A stretch of 64,000 nt of DNA, from NCBI GenBank assembly GCA_932521035.1, contig OW051493.1:682001-746000 (forward strand), written 5' to 3'. A model generated the notes under the pieces. It did not search any database. It was not told where the DNA came from and saw only the letters and a program-made list of their open reading frames with translations. Positions 24,601-36,354 of this stretch are shown one piece after another (the stretch's first letter is position 1; each line of letters opens with the position of its first letter). The DNA comes from Oscheius dolichura. Lineage: Eukaryota; Nematoda; Chromadorea; Rhabditida; Rhabditidae. A program made the position numbers and the translations under genes.

Positions 24601-25235
24601 AAACTGGGAAAAAATAAGTTAGAAGTGACATTTTTAGTGGGAAAAAAAGACTATTATCAAGCTATCGAAGTATCCTCGAACTTTTTCTAATATGATTCCC
24701 TCATAGCATAAAAACGTTCATTTCTAAATGACTATAATTTTTTTTCTTGGCTTTTAGTCAAAAAATATCAAAAAATGAAGGCTATAGTTCTTTTTTTTCA
24801 ACGGATAGGGTTACAGTAATTTTCTTCGGTTCGAGACCATTTTGGGATGGGAGAACAAAACAAAAAAAAACAAATTTTGCTTGATTTTCAAGAAAACCCC
24901 GGATTACTATAACTCTATCAGTTGGAAAAAGACTATATCACGGTTCGCACATTCTAATAACTCTCCTCTGCAAATCCTATTATAAAAAAGAGAAACGTTA
25001 GATAACCTCTTTTATTATCCGTCAACCACAAATAGTTGTCGCTTTTCAATTACAGTAACCATTGGTATCATTTGGCCTAATCGAGGGCAGCGTTTATCGC
25101 AGCAATGTTTCAGCGTTACCTTTTATATTCTGGGCGAAACAGCAATTTCAGTCAACCAAGTACAGGTCAACCAAATACAGGAAAAATTACAGAAGAAGTG
25201 AGAAAGTCCAAAAAATTCATCAAAAGGAAGCCATG

Positions 25236-25370
25236 TATAGTCCATTTCCAGCTGATATTCCTCGGAAAAACCTCTCCGCTACGGGACCAGTAAGCCTTCG
25301 GGCATGGTCCCGTAGCGGAGACGCGCCGCCAAATTTGAATCCGTGGAATATCCGTTGGAAATGGACTATA
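25236..25370. mobile_element. M1 MITE, copy c
   Basis: Ends are TATAGTCCATTTCCAGCTGA and the complement of TATAGTCCATTTCCAACGGA. The internal palindrome is CTCCGCTACGGGACC / GGTCCCGTAGCGGAG. It adjoins the second copy of the 460-bp repeat. Confidence 0.88.
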
Positions 25371-25836
25371 ACCTAAGGAGGGCAATTGTGAAAAATGCGG
25401 TACAACAGCCGAATTTTTACCGTAGATTGTTTGAGGTTACTGTGTTGCTTGTTTTTGTTCCTGTACCTAAAGTCAGAGAATCCTTCATTCTCTTTTGTTA
25501 CATGTGGAGTAGATATACTTTTTATGAAACCTAAATTTAGTTCGACTATGCGAAGAATTTCTAAACGCGGTAAGAACGTCTCGAACTCGTCTTTGGAAAT
25601 CTCTCCCACCCATAACTGTTACATACATACATTTTATTTTTCTTCTGTTTGGGGGCAGAGGTTCAAAAATGTAAAAAATGGGGTACAAAACACTAACGAA
25701 ACCGTGAAATTTGAAGCTTTCTTCAATTTATTCGATTATTTAGCAAACTATTTACTTATAAAGTAGCAATGAACTTTCATTAGCTTCTAATAAGAAGCCA
25801 TATTGAAACATTTACCCTCCCATCCATAAATTACAC
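25371..25836. repeat. 460-bp dispersed repeat joined to M1, copy 2
   Basis: Near-identical partner of 8644..9104. Both copies contain overlapping short ORFs, but these are interrupted differently in the two copies, so I do not read it as coding. Confidence 0.85.
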
Positions 25837-26259
25837 CTTTTTTTCCTAATCTAAATATCCGCCAAAACTTCCGTCTCCCTCTCATCATCAATTCAGTCCC
25901 CCTTCTCTTCTCCTAATTACCGACCAATTAGTTTCTCCCCGCGTCTCAAAAACTTCTCAAGTTTCTCTCTATTTACCCTCTAAAAATGCCCCTAAAACAT
26001 GTAAAATTCCCTTAAAAAGTAGCTAAAATTGCCTGCGATTGCACCCCGGCTACTTCCTAAATGAATTTTTCAACTCTCGGGAACAGGGCCCCTAGTCTCA
26101 TGTCAAAATAGCTCACGGCGGCTGTTGACGGAGCGACCCTCTGAAAAAGAGAATGGGACGTCGTATTGGAACACTTTCACCCAGTCAAAAACATCACCTC
26201 GCAGGTAAGAGAACCCCTCTGTTTTTTGTTGAAGATACTGTTGCGCGGAACTAAATAGT

Positions 26260-28410
26260 TAGAATTCGATCCTATTCATAAGAAGTACGAAACACTTTCT
26301 AATGTTACCCCAAACCGTCTTTGTATCATTCGACTAACGAAACAAATATAATTGTATCCTATTCATAAAAAATCCGGAACATTTTTGAAAAAGCGACAAA
26401 TTGTCCCGATTTTTAACTTTTCCTGTTCATTTTTGAAAAATATTGCGGAATCCAGAAACGAAGCAGCAAGACTTCTATAACTGAATGGTATTCATAAGAA
26501 TTTAGGAATAATTTTCAACAAAAAAAAACAGTTTTGACTGGTGTTCCTGGTCATTTTTGGAAGATTTTACTCATGTGCAATTCTGATAGTGAAATAACAA
26601 TTATTAGATCGTATTCATAAGAGAGCTGAAAATATTTTGGATTCTTAGTTTTTCTTCTGTTGTTGTCTTTTTTTTTTGAGAAAACCTTTCTGCGAACCCT
26701 TCAGCTAACAAAACAACTAGAATTTGATCTAATTCATAGGGGATCCATAACATTTCCAGAGAAAAATAAACCAAACAGAAAATCTCGACGATTTGTTTCT
26801 TGTCTTTTCCGTTTTTGGAGAATTGAAGATTCGCTATTCTATTAGGAAGGTTAGGAACAAGACGGCAAGAATAAAACCATATTCATAAGGAATACAAAAC
26901 ATTTTGAAGAAAAAATATCCATCCCTACCAAAATTTTATCCTTTTTGCTCATTTTGGAACAATATGGCTCGATGGTGCCAAACAAAACAGCTAGAATTAG
27001 ACGAAATTCATAGGGAATCCGAAACATTTTCAAAAATACCGAATATTACTCCTATTTGTAGCCATTCTTGCCTGTTTTTCAAATAATTATTGAAAAGTTC
27101 TGTCTAATCTGGCCCCTACCAAAGTAAGCAACTAAAATTATACGGTGTTCATAAGAAAGGCAAAACATTTTTTGAGGAATAACGAATAAATTGCTCTGAC
27201 GTTTATCGTTGCTGCTCGTTTTGTTACATTACTTTTTCTGACAATGAAACGATATTCATAAGGAATATGAAAACTTTTGGAGAAAAAAATTGCAATTTTG
27301 GAAGTACTAATGGACGAAGCCTACGTAAACCAACTAAACTAATATTAGACAATATTCATAACGACGATAAAGCAGAAATTTGGATAACTTCTTCCAGTTG
27401 TCTTCTTCGTTGCTCATTTTTGAAGCCTATTGACTTCGTTCTATTGAAGACAACTAGAATTAGACGGTATTCATAAGAAAGGCAAAACATTTTTTGGACA
27501 AAAAACGCCTGCCAACGCAATTTTTTCCTTTCTTTTTTTACCAGTTACTATTCTATTCTCAAGTATCTCTAACACGGACGAAGGAGTGTGTAGAGCTTAT
27601 ATTTTTTTTTCATATAAGTAAACTGAAGCACACAGAAATTGTAAGAAAATTATTAGGGTCTTTTAGTAATTCTTAGTCGTGCTGCACGACTCGTGCACAA
27701 TAAACAGCCATCATTAGCGTCTTATTCATAGTGGGTATGAATCAACAACAAATCATTCAAAAATATCCAACCTCGTCACCATTTCTCTTTCTTTATTTTG
27801 AATTATTTCGTCAATAGCCTCATGCAACGAATATCTACCAAAATTTTTGATAATAGCGGAAGTTATTTAAAGAGCTGGCTAAACAAAAACAGCCCAAAAT
27901 GGGAAAATTTCCTTTTGGACAATTTTTGGACAGTATTTCGTTTCGACGACGGGTTATAACTAAAAAAATCCCGGAGTAACTAGTTTGTCGTAAAGAAATG
28001 AAAATATCATGTATTTTCGCTTCAAATTGAAATTTTACGGTTGATAGCGTCATTCTAACCGAAAAAAAACCAAAAATCATAGAATTTCCGTCGCTCCTAC
28101 TTTATAAACCCTTCATGGACCTCAAATTCCTCATAACAAATCAAAATATTATGAAAAGTGCCCAAAAGTTCAGATTATTCAAGATTTTATAGCGGCGGCT
28201 ATTCATAAGGGTTACAAAACATGGTTTTCTCTCTCTATTTTTACCTTTCATAGAATTTCGGTCTCTTTTTATTTCATAAACTCTCTATGGACCTCAAATT
28301 CCTGTTTACAACGAATTCTAACGGAATGTGAAGAAGACGTCTTCGTGTACAGCCTATATTGAAGATTTTGGAATATTCATAAGGGTTACGAAACATAATT
28401 TTCTCCCTCT
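26260..28410. repeat. Array of degenerate units with TATTCATAAG...AAACATTTT
   Basis: About fourteen units spaced roughly 90-200 bp. Each has TATTCATAAGRRN-type sequence, then (C/G)AAAACATTTT, and usually a TTT-rich stretch with CTCATTTTTGAA. Instances are near 26275, 26361, 26489, 26617, 26735, 26880, 27006, 27150, 27254, 27355, 27470, 27723, 28201 and 28375. Units are too diverged for a recent satellite. Confidence 0.7.
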
Positions 28411-28662
28411 TCCTCCCTTTTTCCCTATTTCCCAGGGGACAAAATAACGAACGCCGTCGTCGTCGTGTTCTTCCTTATTATTACCTCTAATAGACACAGC
28501 TGTCACGTCTCTTCGACTCTCTCTATTTCCATTAACTTTTTCCTGGGAAAGGTGGACGTCGTTCTCTTAAACTCGGATCTAGTCGTTCTCCTTGCTGAAA
28601 TATCACGTCTTCCCATTATTTTATCCAATTTATTTTTATTGAACGGGGCGGGTAGGAAGTCT

Positions 28663-28732
28663 ATTTGCACTATTTCAGTCAAAAAAAAAATATAAAAATT
28701 TGCACTATTTCAGTCAAAAAAAATATAAAAAA
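28663..28732. repeat. Short tandem duplication, unit about 33 bp
   Basis: TTTGCACTATTTCAGTCAAA followed by AAAATATAAAAA occurs twice in a row. Confidence 0.75.
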
Positions 28733-30452
28733 CCAGGCCATTTTCTTCTCAAAAACGTGGAAAACACATAAAATTAGGTCTTGCACTGTGTTTACAAGCG
28801 TTCTAGCGAAAAAATTTACTGAAAAAATCACTTTTTGCTCCCTTTTTGGTTCTTTTTTTCTGAATTTTGAGTCCCAAACATAACAATTCAATTTATCTTT
28901 TTTGAATATTCAAATAGCCGCCAGTTTTTAGCTTTTGCGCCACAGTAATTTTTGCGCCACACAAAAAGTTTAGTTTGGGAATTGGAAAACGAGCTTTGCT
29001 GACTTTTTTTGGTTTTATGATTTGGATAAAATAAAATAAATTCAATAACCGTCAATCCTGACTCGCCCGATTGCCATTATTTCCAAAAAAATAGAAGTCT
29101 TTCCCCATTTTCCTAACTCATTCCTCCATTTCCCCGTTCCTCCGCCGTTCCGCCGCCGTTTCCCCCAATGTCCTCTCTAATCTGTCAGCTCCTGGCTCCT
29201 GCTTTCCCTCTTAATCCAATAGACCTCTTCCTCTCCAGGCCAGTCGAAGATCAAAGCTTTTTCGGCCGTGAATCCCCGCATTTCCGGTAGGTCGACGGCT
29301 CTTTTCCTCTTTGGGAGAGAGAGGTCTTTCTCTTGTTTATATCTTACCCATTTATTGGTTCCATTCTGGAAATATATGCTGTGAGTGAAACTGCGAACTA
29401 GTAAATCGCGGATGATCAATGTATCTAAAAACAAATCTGGCGTTTGAGAATTTCTTTCTTTTTATGCCGTTTTTTTCCTACGCCGTAACTCAGAGAATTC
29501 TGAAATTCCCCTTTATCCATCTGGCACAACAACAAAAATAGTTATAATAGAAGTTATTTGATCCTAATATTGTCTGACTAATTGTTTCGGCCCATGTGGA
29601 TTTTCCCCACATTTCTTTTTCTACAGTTTTACTTTTGAAATATTAGCTACGAGTGAACTTCCCCATTACTATAATCTCAATAGCATCACTGTCAACAAGT
29701 CCTCGAAATTTGGTCGTTTTCCTTCCTTTTTGACTATTATTTTTGACATCTGCATTATTATTATCAGTTCATAGAACTTGTGGTTTATGATTTATCAGGC
29801 AGCCAAAACAAAAAAAAAGAATGAAAAGTACGGCACTAGCAGAATTCCCGTTTACCCTGCAGTCTATTTGAAAAGATCGTGAAACCATTTCTAGCTGTTT
29901 CCTGCATTGGCTCTCCAAATTTTTGGTTTTTTTTTTTAAATTCTGGTTATAATTTGGGAACCCCAACATCCGTCATAAAATACAGTCATAGGAAGAAAAA
30001 TAAGTCTCACTGGGTAGATTTGATACATGCCGTCAAATAAGGCTGGTGAAAAATAGAACAACTTTCATTTTTTGATTCTGAAGACTAGTTCGAAAATAGT
30101 AAATTTTGAGCAAATTCGAATATTTATCATTTTCCCGAAACTCATTTCTTTCTAAAAAAAAAATTGAGTTTTGATCAGAAAAGAATCCTTGTCAAGGTTT
30201 CAGAATTGCAATATTAGTTACTCATTGTGAAGTTTCATTGATGTCATAAGGCTTGATGACCTTTTATAGAAAATTAGTAGATCTTTGTCCTCATAATTTT
30301 CCCCTTTATTCAGTTTCCCCCGGTCAATATCATCAGTTCCCAGTAAAATTTCATCACTAAAGAGGTTTTCTAATTTATGGAGTATAATATTTCTGGAATT
30401 TATCCCTTCTCCTCCCGTTTTCCTTCTAAAAATCGAAATTCTCGTTTCAGAT

Positions 30453-32335
30453 ATGTCCTCACAGAGTGATTACACGGGCTACTTCCTACAGTCATCTTCT
30501 ACCCTCGACTCGGCGTTGTTTTTCGTCTTGGCTGCTTTTATTCTGAATGTTATCGTCGTTATAGGTAGGTGTACTGTATTTTTTAATGGAAAATGCATCG
30601 ATGGGAATACAAATGGACTAGGGGGATGGAGCTGGGCTAGTGAAGAAATGTGAGCTAAAAAAATAATAATTTCTTCCGAAATTTCGAGCGATAAACTGGA
30701 GCCCAATGGGGTAAACAGCTAGTAACAACCACATAGTCCATTTCCAGCTGATATTCCTCGGAAAAACCTCTCCGCTACAGGACCAGGACGCTTTCAAACC
30801 TGGTCCCGTAGCAGAGACGCGCCGCCAAATTTGAATCCGTGGAATATCCGTTAGAAATGGACTATGAACATCCTGGAAATTATGAAAAGTACAGGGATAT
30901 GATTTTTCTTATTTCGGCAACCATCGAAGTAAAAAATTAAACATTTGAGCTTCGTTTTTGAAAATTTTCACTGTTCAATACATATTTCCGATGAAAATTT
31001 TCAAAAAAGAAGCTCAAATGGTTTGGAAATTGGTTTTGTTTCGTATTGAGCATAAAAATATAAGCATTTTCGGGTTCCTATTGAGACCCAGCTCTTCTTT
31101 AGGCCAATTAAATACTGCTAGCCTACAAAACGGCTAGTTGTCCTTTTGTCTTTTGGCTATCCTTTCCTCTACGTCCTTCCCAAATTTCATAAATCAAAAA
31201 ATCTTCTGCAAAACTAGAATACCACGGGATCCAAAAACCCTGGCAATCTCTTTGCACTTCTCCCAGAAACCTGAAAAGCAGGGATAATCGTCCCAAGACA
31301 CATTCGGGAGGTTCTTCTTATTGAAATCTAGGTGAGAAGTTCCCAAGCAACTATTTTTCCAGTACCAACAGGGGGAAAAACTGAATAATTCAAAAAAGGA
31401 GGGAAAATTTTCACTCACAACAGCCAATATACACATATTGCAACATAGACACGAGGAAATATAAGATCTCACTGTAAAACAAACAAAATTTCGTACTTTT
31501 AAAAACTTTTGTTTTGGATTCCTATAAGAAGAAAACGGGTGGATCTCATCACTGCGTAGTCTCTTGGGTTGGCTCTCATAATAACATAAACAAAAATACA
31601 ACATTTTCCGGAGAAAATTTGTTTCGAATTGCGCATAAGAGGAAAATGTATCGATTCTTATTACTGCGTGTCGATATATCTGTTGATATTCTCAAAAACT
31701 AATGTCCATCTTTCAGTAGCCTTCTGTTACTTCGACCCCTCACCCTACGAGGCACCCCTAAGCGAGAGGACAGTCCGTTCATTCCGTCGGATAAGTACCC
31801 GACGGAATGGATCCCATAAGGCCTGCTGTAACAACAGTCCCACACCGTCTACAATACTTTTTGTCTGATTTTTCTCTCTTCTTCTGTTGTAATTATGTTT
31901 TTCCCCATTCCAAACATATTTCTCTCAATCTACCAAGAAAACATCTCACGGAGTCGTTACGGGTTACTCTATATTTTTACTGTATTTGTCTGTTTTACAT
32001 GTCTCATTGACCATCTACTACCTATAAATTTTTATGAAAATGTTTTATTAAAATATGGGGAAAAATCGTATCCCTAGTTGCTGTTGTGCGTTTTTCGTTA
32101 AAAAAAATTGAGTAGAATTTGGAATTTTTTTTGTAAAAATCAGAAAATATTACAAACTGCATCCGACTTTTTCGATATATCAACAGAAACTGACGGGGGG
32201 TCGCCCCAGAGACCATTGGAGGATGCTGTTACACATTGGACAGACAAGGAGAGGGATGATCAAATGGACGGGAAGAAGATGCGAAACAGCATGGGAGTTA
32301 GCGTTGTGACCCCGTCGAGTTTTCTTATGACTTGA
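30453..32335 (+). CDS. Small single-pass membrane protein, unknown family
   Basis: Exons 30453..30564, 31717..31794 and 32187..32335 join in phase to give about 112 aa. The ATG sits 2 nt after a GTTTCAG acceptor, which suggests trans-splicing. Residues about 20-43 form one hydrophobic helix (ALFFVLAAFILNVIVVIVAF). A tyrosine- and proline-containing stretch, an Arg-rich segment (RTVRSFRRI) and a charged, Ser/Thr-ending tail follow. The basic residues after the helix suggest a cytosolic C-terminus. If the donor at 31795 is not used, exon 2 runs on to a stop ending at 31868 and gives about 88 aa with a different tail. No family recognised. The first intron holds an M1 element and a 79-nt hairpin. 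Confidence 0.6.
30732..30866. mobile_element. M1 MITE, copy d
   Basis: Ends CATAGTCCATTTCCAGCTGA and AGAAATGGACTATG, with the usual internal palindrome CTCCGCTACAGGACC / GGTCCCGTAGCAGAG. It lies inside the first intron of the small membrane protein gene. Confidence 0.87.
30942..31020 (+). ncRNA. Near-perfect intronic hairpin, pre-miRNA size (candidate)
   Basis: A 29-nt arm (30942-30970, CATTTGAGCTTCGTTTTTGA...) pairs with 30992-31020 with a single mismatch across a 21-nt loop, 79 nt in all. The size fits a microRNA precursor. The almost bulge-free stem would also fit a small palindromic element or an siRNA-type hairpin. Confidence 0.4.
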
Positions 32336-32529
32336 CCGCTAAACATGAAAATACCAGAATCCACGCCAAATCCCTTTTCTACCGGTCAATTCGACAAAAA
32401 TCTTCGCTTCCCCTTCTTTCCACCTGCCTTCTAGCCAACGACTGGCTGCTTCTCTTTTTTCTCCCGTTTTCCATGGTTTTCGACTATTTCCACTGCCTCT
32501 ACAAAAGTTCCGTTGGCCGACTGTTCCAG

Positions 32530-34908
32530 TACGTCTTCCCCTAATTTCAAATCTAGACAATGTAGATGTGACTTTGAATCGGACGACGAGGACGAGAAGA
32601 CAAGAGCAATTGTGGACGAGGAGCCGGTAGCCGAGGAAGGACAAGCCGGCGAGGAGGACGAGGACCTTCTGACTGCTATCGAGATTTCAGGTCCATTTTT
32701 TAGCATTTTTCTCGAAAACCTTGGTATCAAAATGTAGCCCAGATTTTTCCCTACAAAATCAGCTACATTACACCATTTTTGGCTGGAAAACCAAGAAATG
32801 AAAGCAAAAATAAGATGCCCCAAGATTGCCGCCTTGGTTACTTTTTTTGCATTTTTTGTTTGATGGATTCTTATAAATTCGAACATGGGAAACCCACTGA
32901 TCAATTACATTATAGATAGAAAAGACACATTCTTGAGATTTGAAGGTTTTTACCCAAATTTATCTGCCATTTTTCAGGAAAACCAGTCAAAAAGGTGACG
33001 AAGAAGAGCAAGCCGCGCCGGCGGGGACGAAAGATTCGCTTCGAAGGAGACGGAACATTTGAATTGGACGAGATGGCGGCACTTCTCTCGGGCGTGGACG
33101 AGCCGCTCCAGCGGGTCGAGGTGCTCCGTCGGCTGAAGGACAACCTGGCGATGACCATCGACATGAAGAAGTACGACAACACGTACAGGGCCATCCCCTC
33201 CATGTGGGACTACTGCCGGCTGACTCTGCCCAGGGAATTTCGGGGCCTCAAGCCGGAGACATTCCTCGAAAACCCGGAGAAGAATAATATATGCTTTTTG
33301 GAGAGGGAAATCCTCATCAGGGTCTGTTCTATGGTAAGTTTTGAGACATTTTATCATTTTCTGGAGATATGATATCAAAAACGGGGGAAATAGGAGTATT
33401 TGACTGTCTAACTGTGGCGCCCTCAATTTCACTGATTTTGCCCATTTCCAGCTTCCCCCCTTCGAATTTCTCTGTCTCTCGCTGACGTGCCGCTTCCTGC
33501 ACTGGCGCATGTTTACGTTCTGCCGGATGCGCTATGACCCCCATACCGTGGTGATGGAAATCGTCGACGAGGAGCTGGCCAAAGGGATGGAACTGTACCG
33601 GACGGCCCCGAAGCTGACGGACATCGACGGCAAGCGGGGACTCTTCGTCCTCCAGCCGGACTGCCTCGATCGGCGGTGCTTCTTCGAGACGTTGCAGCTC
33701 AAACTTTGTGTATTTCTTTTTACCCTATTTCACCTATTCTATCCCATTTTTGATATGTTCTCCCATTTTCAGCTAAAGAACTACAGAAAGGTGGATTATG
33801 ACAGCTGTTTGCCTTTTATCCTTCCCATTCGAAAATATTTCAACCGCCTGGAGGTCATCATTGAAATTGATTCGGGAACCACGTCTCGTATTAATGACAC
33901 TGGCAGTTTCCTTGAGGTTTCCTCCTTTTTATAAGTCAAAAAATTCCAAATTTTTCAGGAAGTTCAAGCAAATTTCTGGCGAGCTTGGTCTCCGAAATCG
34001 CCGGACCTGTTCAGGACTGGTTATATAGACAGTATGACGACCGCTTGGCTCCGTCAGGATTATGCCCACAAGGTACGTTTACAGCCTGTAAACAGCAAGC
34101 AGAGGGGAGAAACAGGCAAAAACAGCCCAAATTCACCAAAACTTTGGCTGTTTTTGTCAATTTTCCATTCTTTTTTTGCAGATGGATGAAGTTTGGGCAA
34201 GTGTTCGACGTCCGTTCCTTTCCCGTTTTGATGCCGACGGCCATCTGAGGCTTCGCAACCGTGTCGGCATCTTTGTAGCCCCTCATCCGCACGTTGTTGC
34301 CCGTTCTGTGATAGAAATAACCACGAAGCCAACAGATGTCGAATTTCATGCCTATATCCATCTTCCGCTCAATCATCCGAGGTCAGTTTCTGGAAATTTT
34401 GGAGGGAACATTTGACGGTCCTTCACCTTCGGATTTCACCAGGAACGGGTCCCGGAGCGGAAACTCCTTCAATTTGACAAGTGAAATATCCAAAGCACAA
34501 AACAAAAAAGCAAAAGATTTCCATTTGAAATGGACTATAACTGATTTGGTTTTCAGTCTAGCGCGTTATCTTCGGTATCAGCGAGAGTTTTGTAATTGGT
34601 ACTCTGAAAAATACGGGCATTCATGGTTTGGCTTTTGGAGGAATTCCTCAAATGGAAGATTATACATCTTGACGGTTATGAAGACGGAGACGGAGGCGGC
34701 TATTTTGATTGGATGGGAGAAGTCGTTTTCCAAGATGGAATGCTATTATCGCCGGGTCTGTCGTACGGTAGCCAGGGATCCGATCGAGGACGACAGCGAC
34801 GACGAGGAAGTGGATGAGGATGGACCATATTGGGAGATGGAGACGGCCCTCGAACCGGAAGAAGAAGAGGCCGGTCAGGAGGAGGGAGAGCAGCGCCGGC
34901 TCGGATAA
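32530..34908 (+). CDS. Probable F-box-like protein with acidic ends
   Basis: Exons 32530..32690 (5' end uncertain), 32978..33333, 33452..33709, 33773..33916, 33959..34072, 34182..34381 and 34557..34908 (stop TAA) join in phase to about 527 aa. The N-terminus is acidic (ESDDEDEKT, GEEDEDLL), followed by a basic patch (SKPRRRGRK). Residues spanning the 33333/33452 junction, FLEREILIRVCSM then LPPFEFLCLSLTCRFLHW, resemble an F-box, which binds Skp1 in SCF ubiquitin ligases. The C-terminus is again acidic (EDDSDDEEVDEDG, EPEEEEAGQEEG). The middle (33.8-34.7 kb) is not recognised. I found no in-frame ATG in the first exon, so at least one 5' exon is missing. The last intron carries a SINE-like tail and an M1 end. 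Confidence 0.6.
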
Positions 34909-36354
34909 AATATCAAAGAAGATCACAAAAAGTGTCGTTTATTTTATTCTCGGATAGCTGCTTTTCATTAAAATAAAGATGACTCTAAATGTGTTTTATC
35001 GTTCTTTCTTATTTAGTAGAAAAATTAAAGTTACGGCACTTCTAGTTTCAGCGTTTTTTTTCAGAAAATTTCAAGTCTTCCCCTTTTCAAATAGGCTAAT
35101 TCTCGGGTTTTATTTCTACCGTATTCCAGAAAACTAAATTTACTAGAAAAGTAGGCACCGTTCCTATTCTCGACTGAAATGGCTTCCACTTCTGGTTAGC
35201 CATTTTGTACTATATTTGAAGGCTTTCTAATCCATTTTTTTTGAAGGCTTTCTAATCCACAGCCAGATGGATTTGAACAAGAAAAGGACAAAGGCTTCTT
35301 CAGTGGTCAAGGTGTTGTTTAGAAAAATTGATTTCAATGAACCATAATGATCAATAAACATGTTGCATAGCTAGAATAGAGTTTATCCTTGGGACATAAC
35401 AACAAAAAATCAATGAGAAATTTGCAAGAATCCATCTCGTCACTTGTCTGTCTTTCTGATTAGAGCAAGGATTCTTACCATCGGGACTCTATTTTAATCG
35501 GAACTGAAACAATAAGCTATCCACAAGGAACAGTTCTTACTATCTTTTACTGTTTTTGGTCACTTTTATAAGCAAAGCTTCTCTATTTATTTTAGTAAAG
35601 GAGTCTGCCGTTTGAGCCATTTCTTGTTTTTGGTTCTTCGGGCGCCAAATTGTTAATTTTTATTTCGCAACTTGGTAGTGAAAGACGTACAGTAACAAAC
35701 TTCCCGGCAAGGAGACTATATTCCCGGCCTGAAACATCCTTTGTGGTTGAATTTCAGGAAATCTCCAAAACCTTTTCCACCCTGTAGCTTTATTAGTTTG
35801 AGCTGGTTCCCTGCATAGATATTGATAGCGCATAATATCAAAACGGTAATTATCCTCTCCCTCTCCCTATCTAAGAGTCCTTTCCCCTCTCTCCCGCTCC
35901 TTCTCCCCTGTTGACCCGAAATAGATAGATAAGCACAATCAAATCGATTCCCCCTCCTGTCCTCGCAACACCCTTCATATTTCTGTTGTTGCGCTCCTGT
36001 TATTAGTTTTTCTGACAATAACGGAATTAGTACAAAAAATGAGCACAAAGTTATATCCACAAGTTGAAGCATTCCCTTTTTCACTGAATTTTTACAATAA
36101 AGTCAATATAGAGTTCAGTTTTTTGGCTCGGTCCTCAATAGCCCGATTCCCCGCACCCGTAAAGTCTCGAAAAAATATAAAGGCGTCACAGTTTTGTAAC
36201 AGTTTTGAATAAAGATGATCCTGCTACCGAGACTTTACGGGTGCAGAGGAGCGGACTATCAAGGACAGAGCCGGTTTTATCGCTCCTTTCTTGAATATTA
36301 GATATTTCCATGCTTTGCAACTATTTCAGACTACCAGTCGCTTCTTTACAAATA
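34909..36354. other. Intergenic region between the F-box-like and MARVEL genes
   Basis: It holds AAAATAAAGATGA (about 34968-34980) as a likely poly(A) signal, a GC/pyrimidine-richer block at about 35840-35960 that could be the MARVEL promoter, and M2 copy 3. No coding exon seen. Confidence 0.5.
36123..36275. mobile_element. M2 MITE, copy 3
   Basis: Ends TTGGCTCGGTCCTCAATAGC and GGACAGAGCCGG. The arms contain GCACCCGTAAAGTCTCG and its complement. The left arm lacks the GGCAGGA part present in other copies. Confidence 0.8.

Larger units (their letters stand above)
19047..30452. other. 11.4 kb region with no supportable gene
   Basis: I found no set of exons with consistent phase and a recognisable product. 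Visible content: an AATAAA-like site (ATTAATAAA) near 19222 for the EHMT gene, M2 copy 2, pyrimidine-rich tracts (20100-20300, 21930-22200, 24020-24100), a 250-bp degenerate tandem repeat, an M1 with the 460-bp repeat, a 2.1 kb array of TATTCATAAG units, and GC-richer promoter-like blocks around 22000-22200, 24130-24260 and 29100-29330. Genes with very short or untypical exons could have been missed. Confidence 0.5.
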
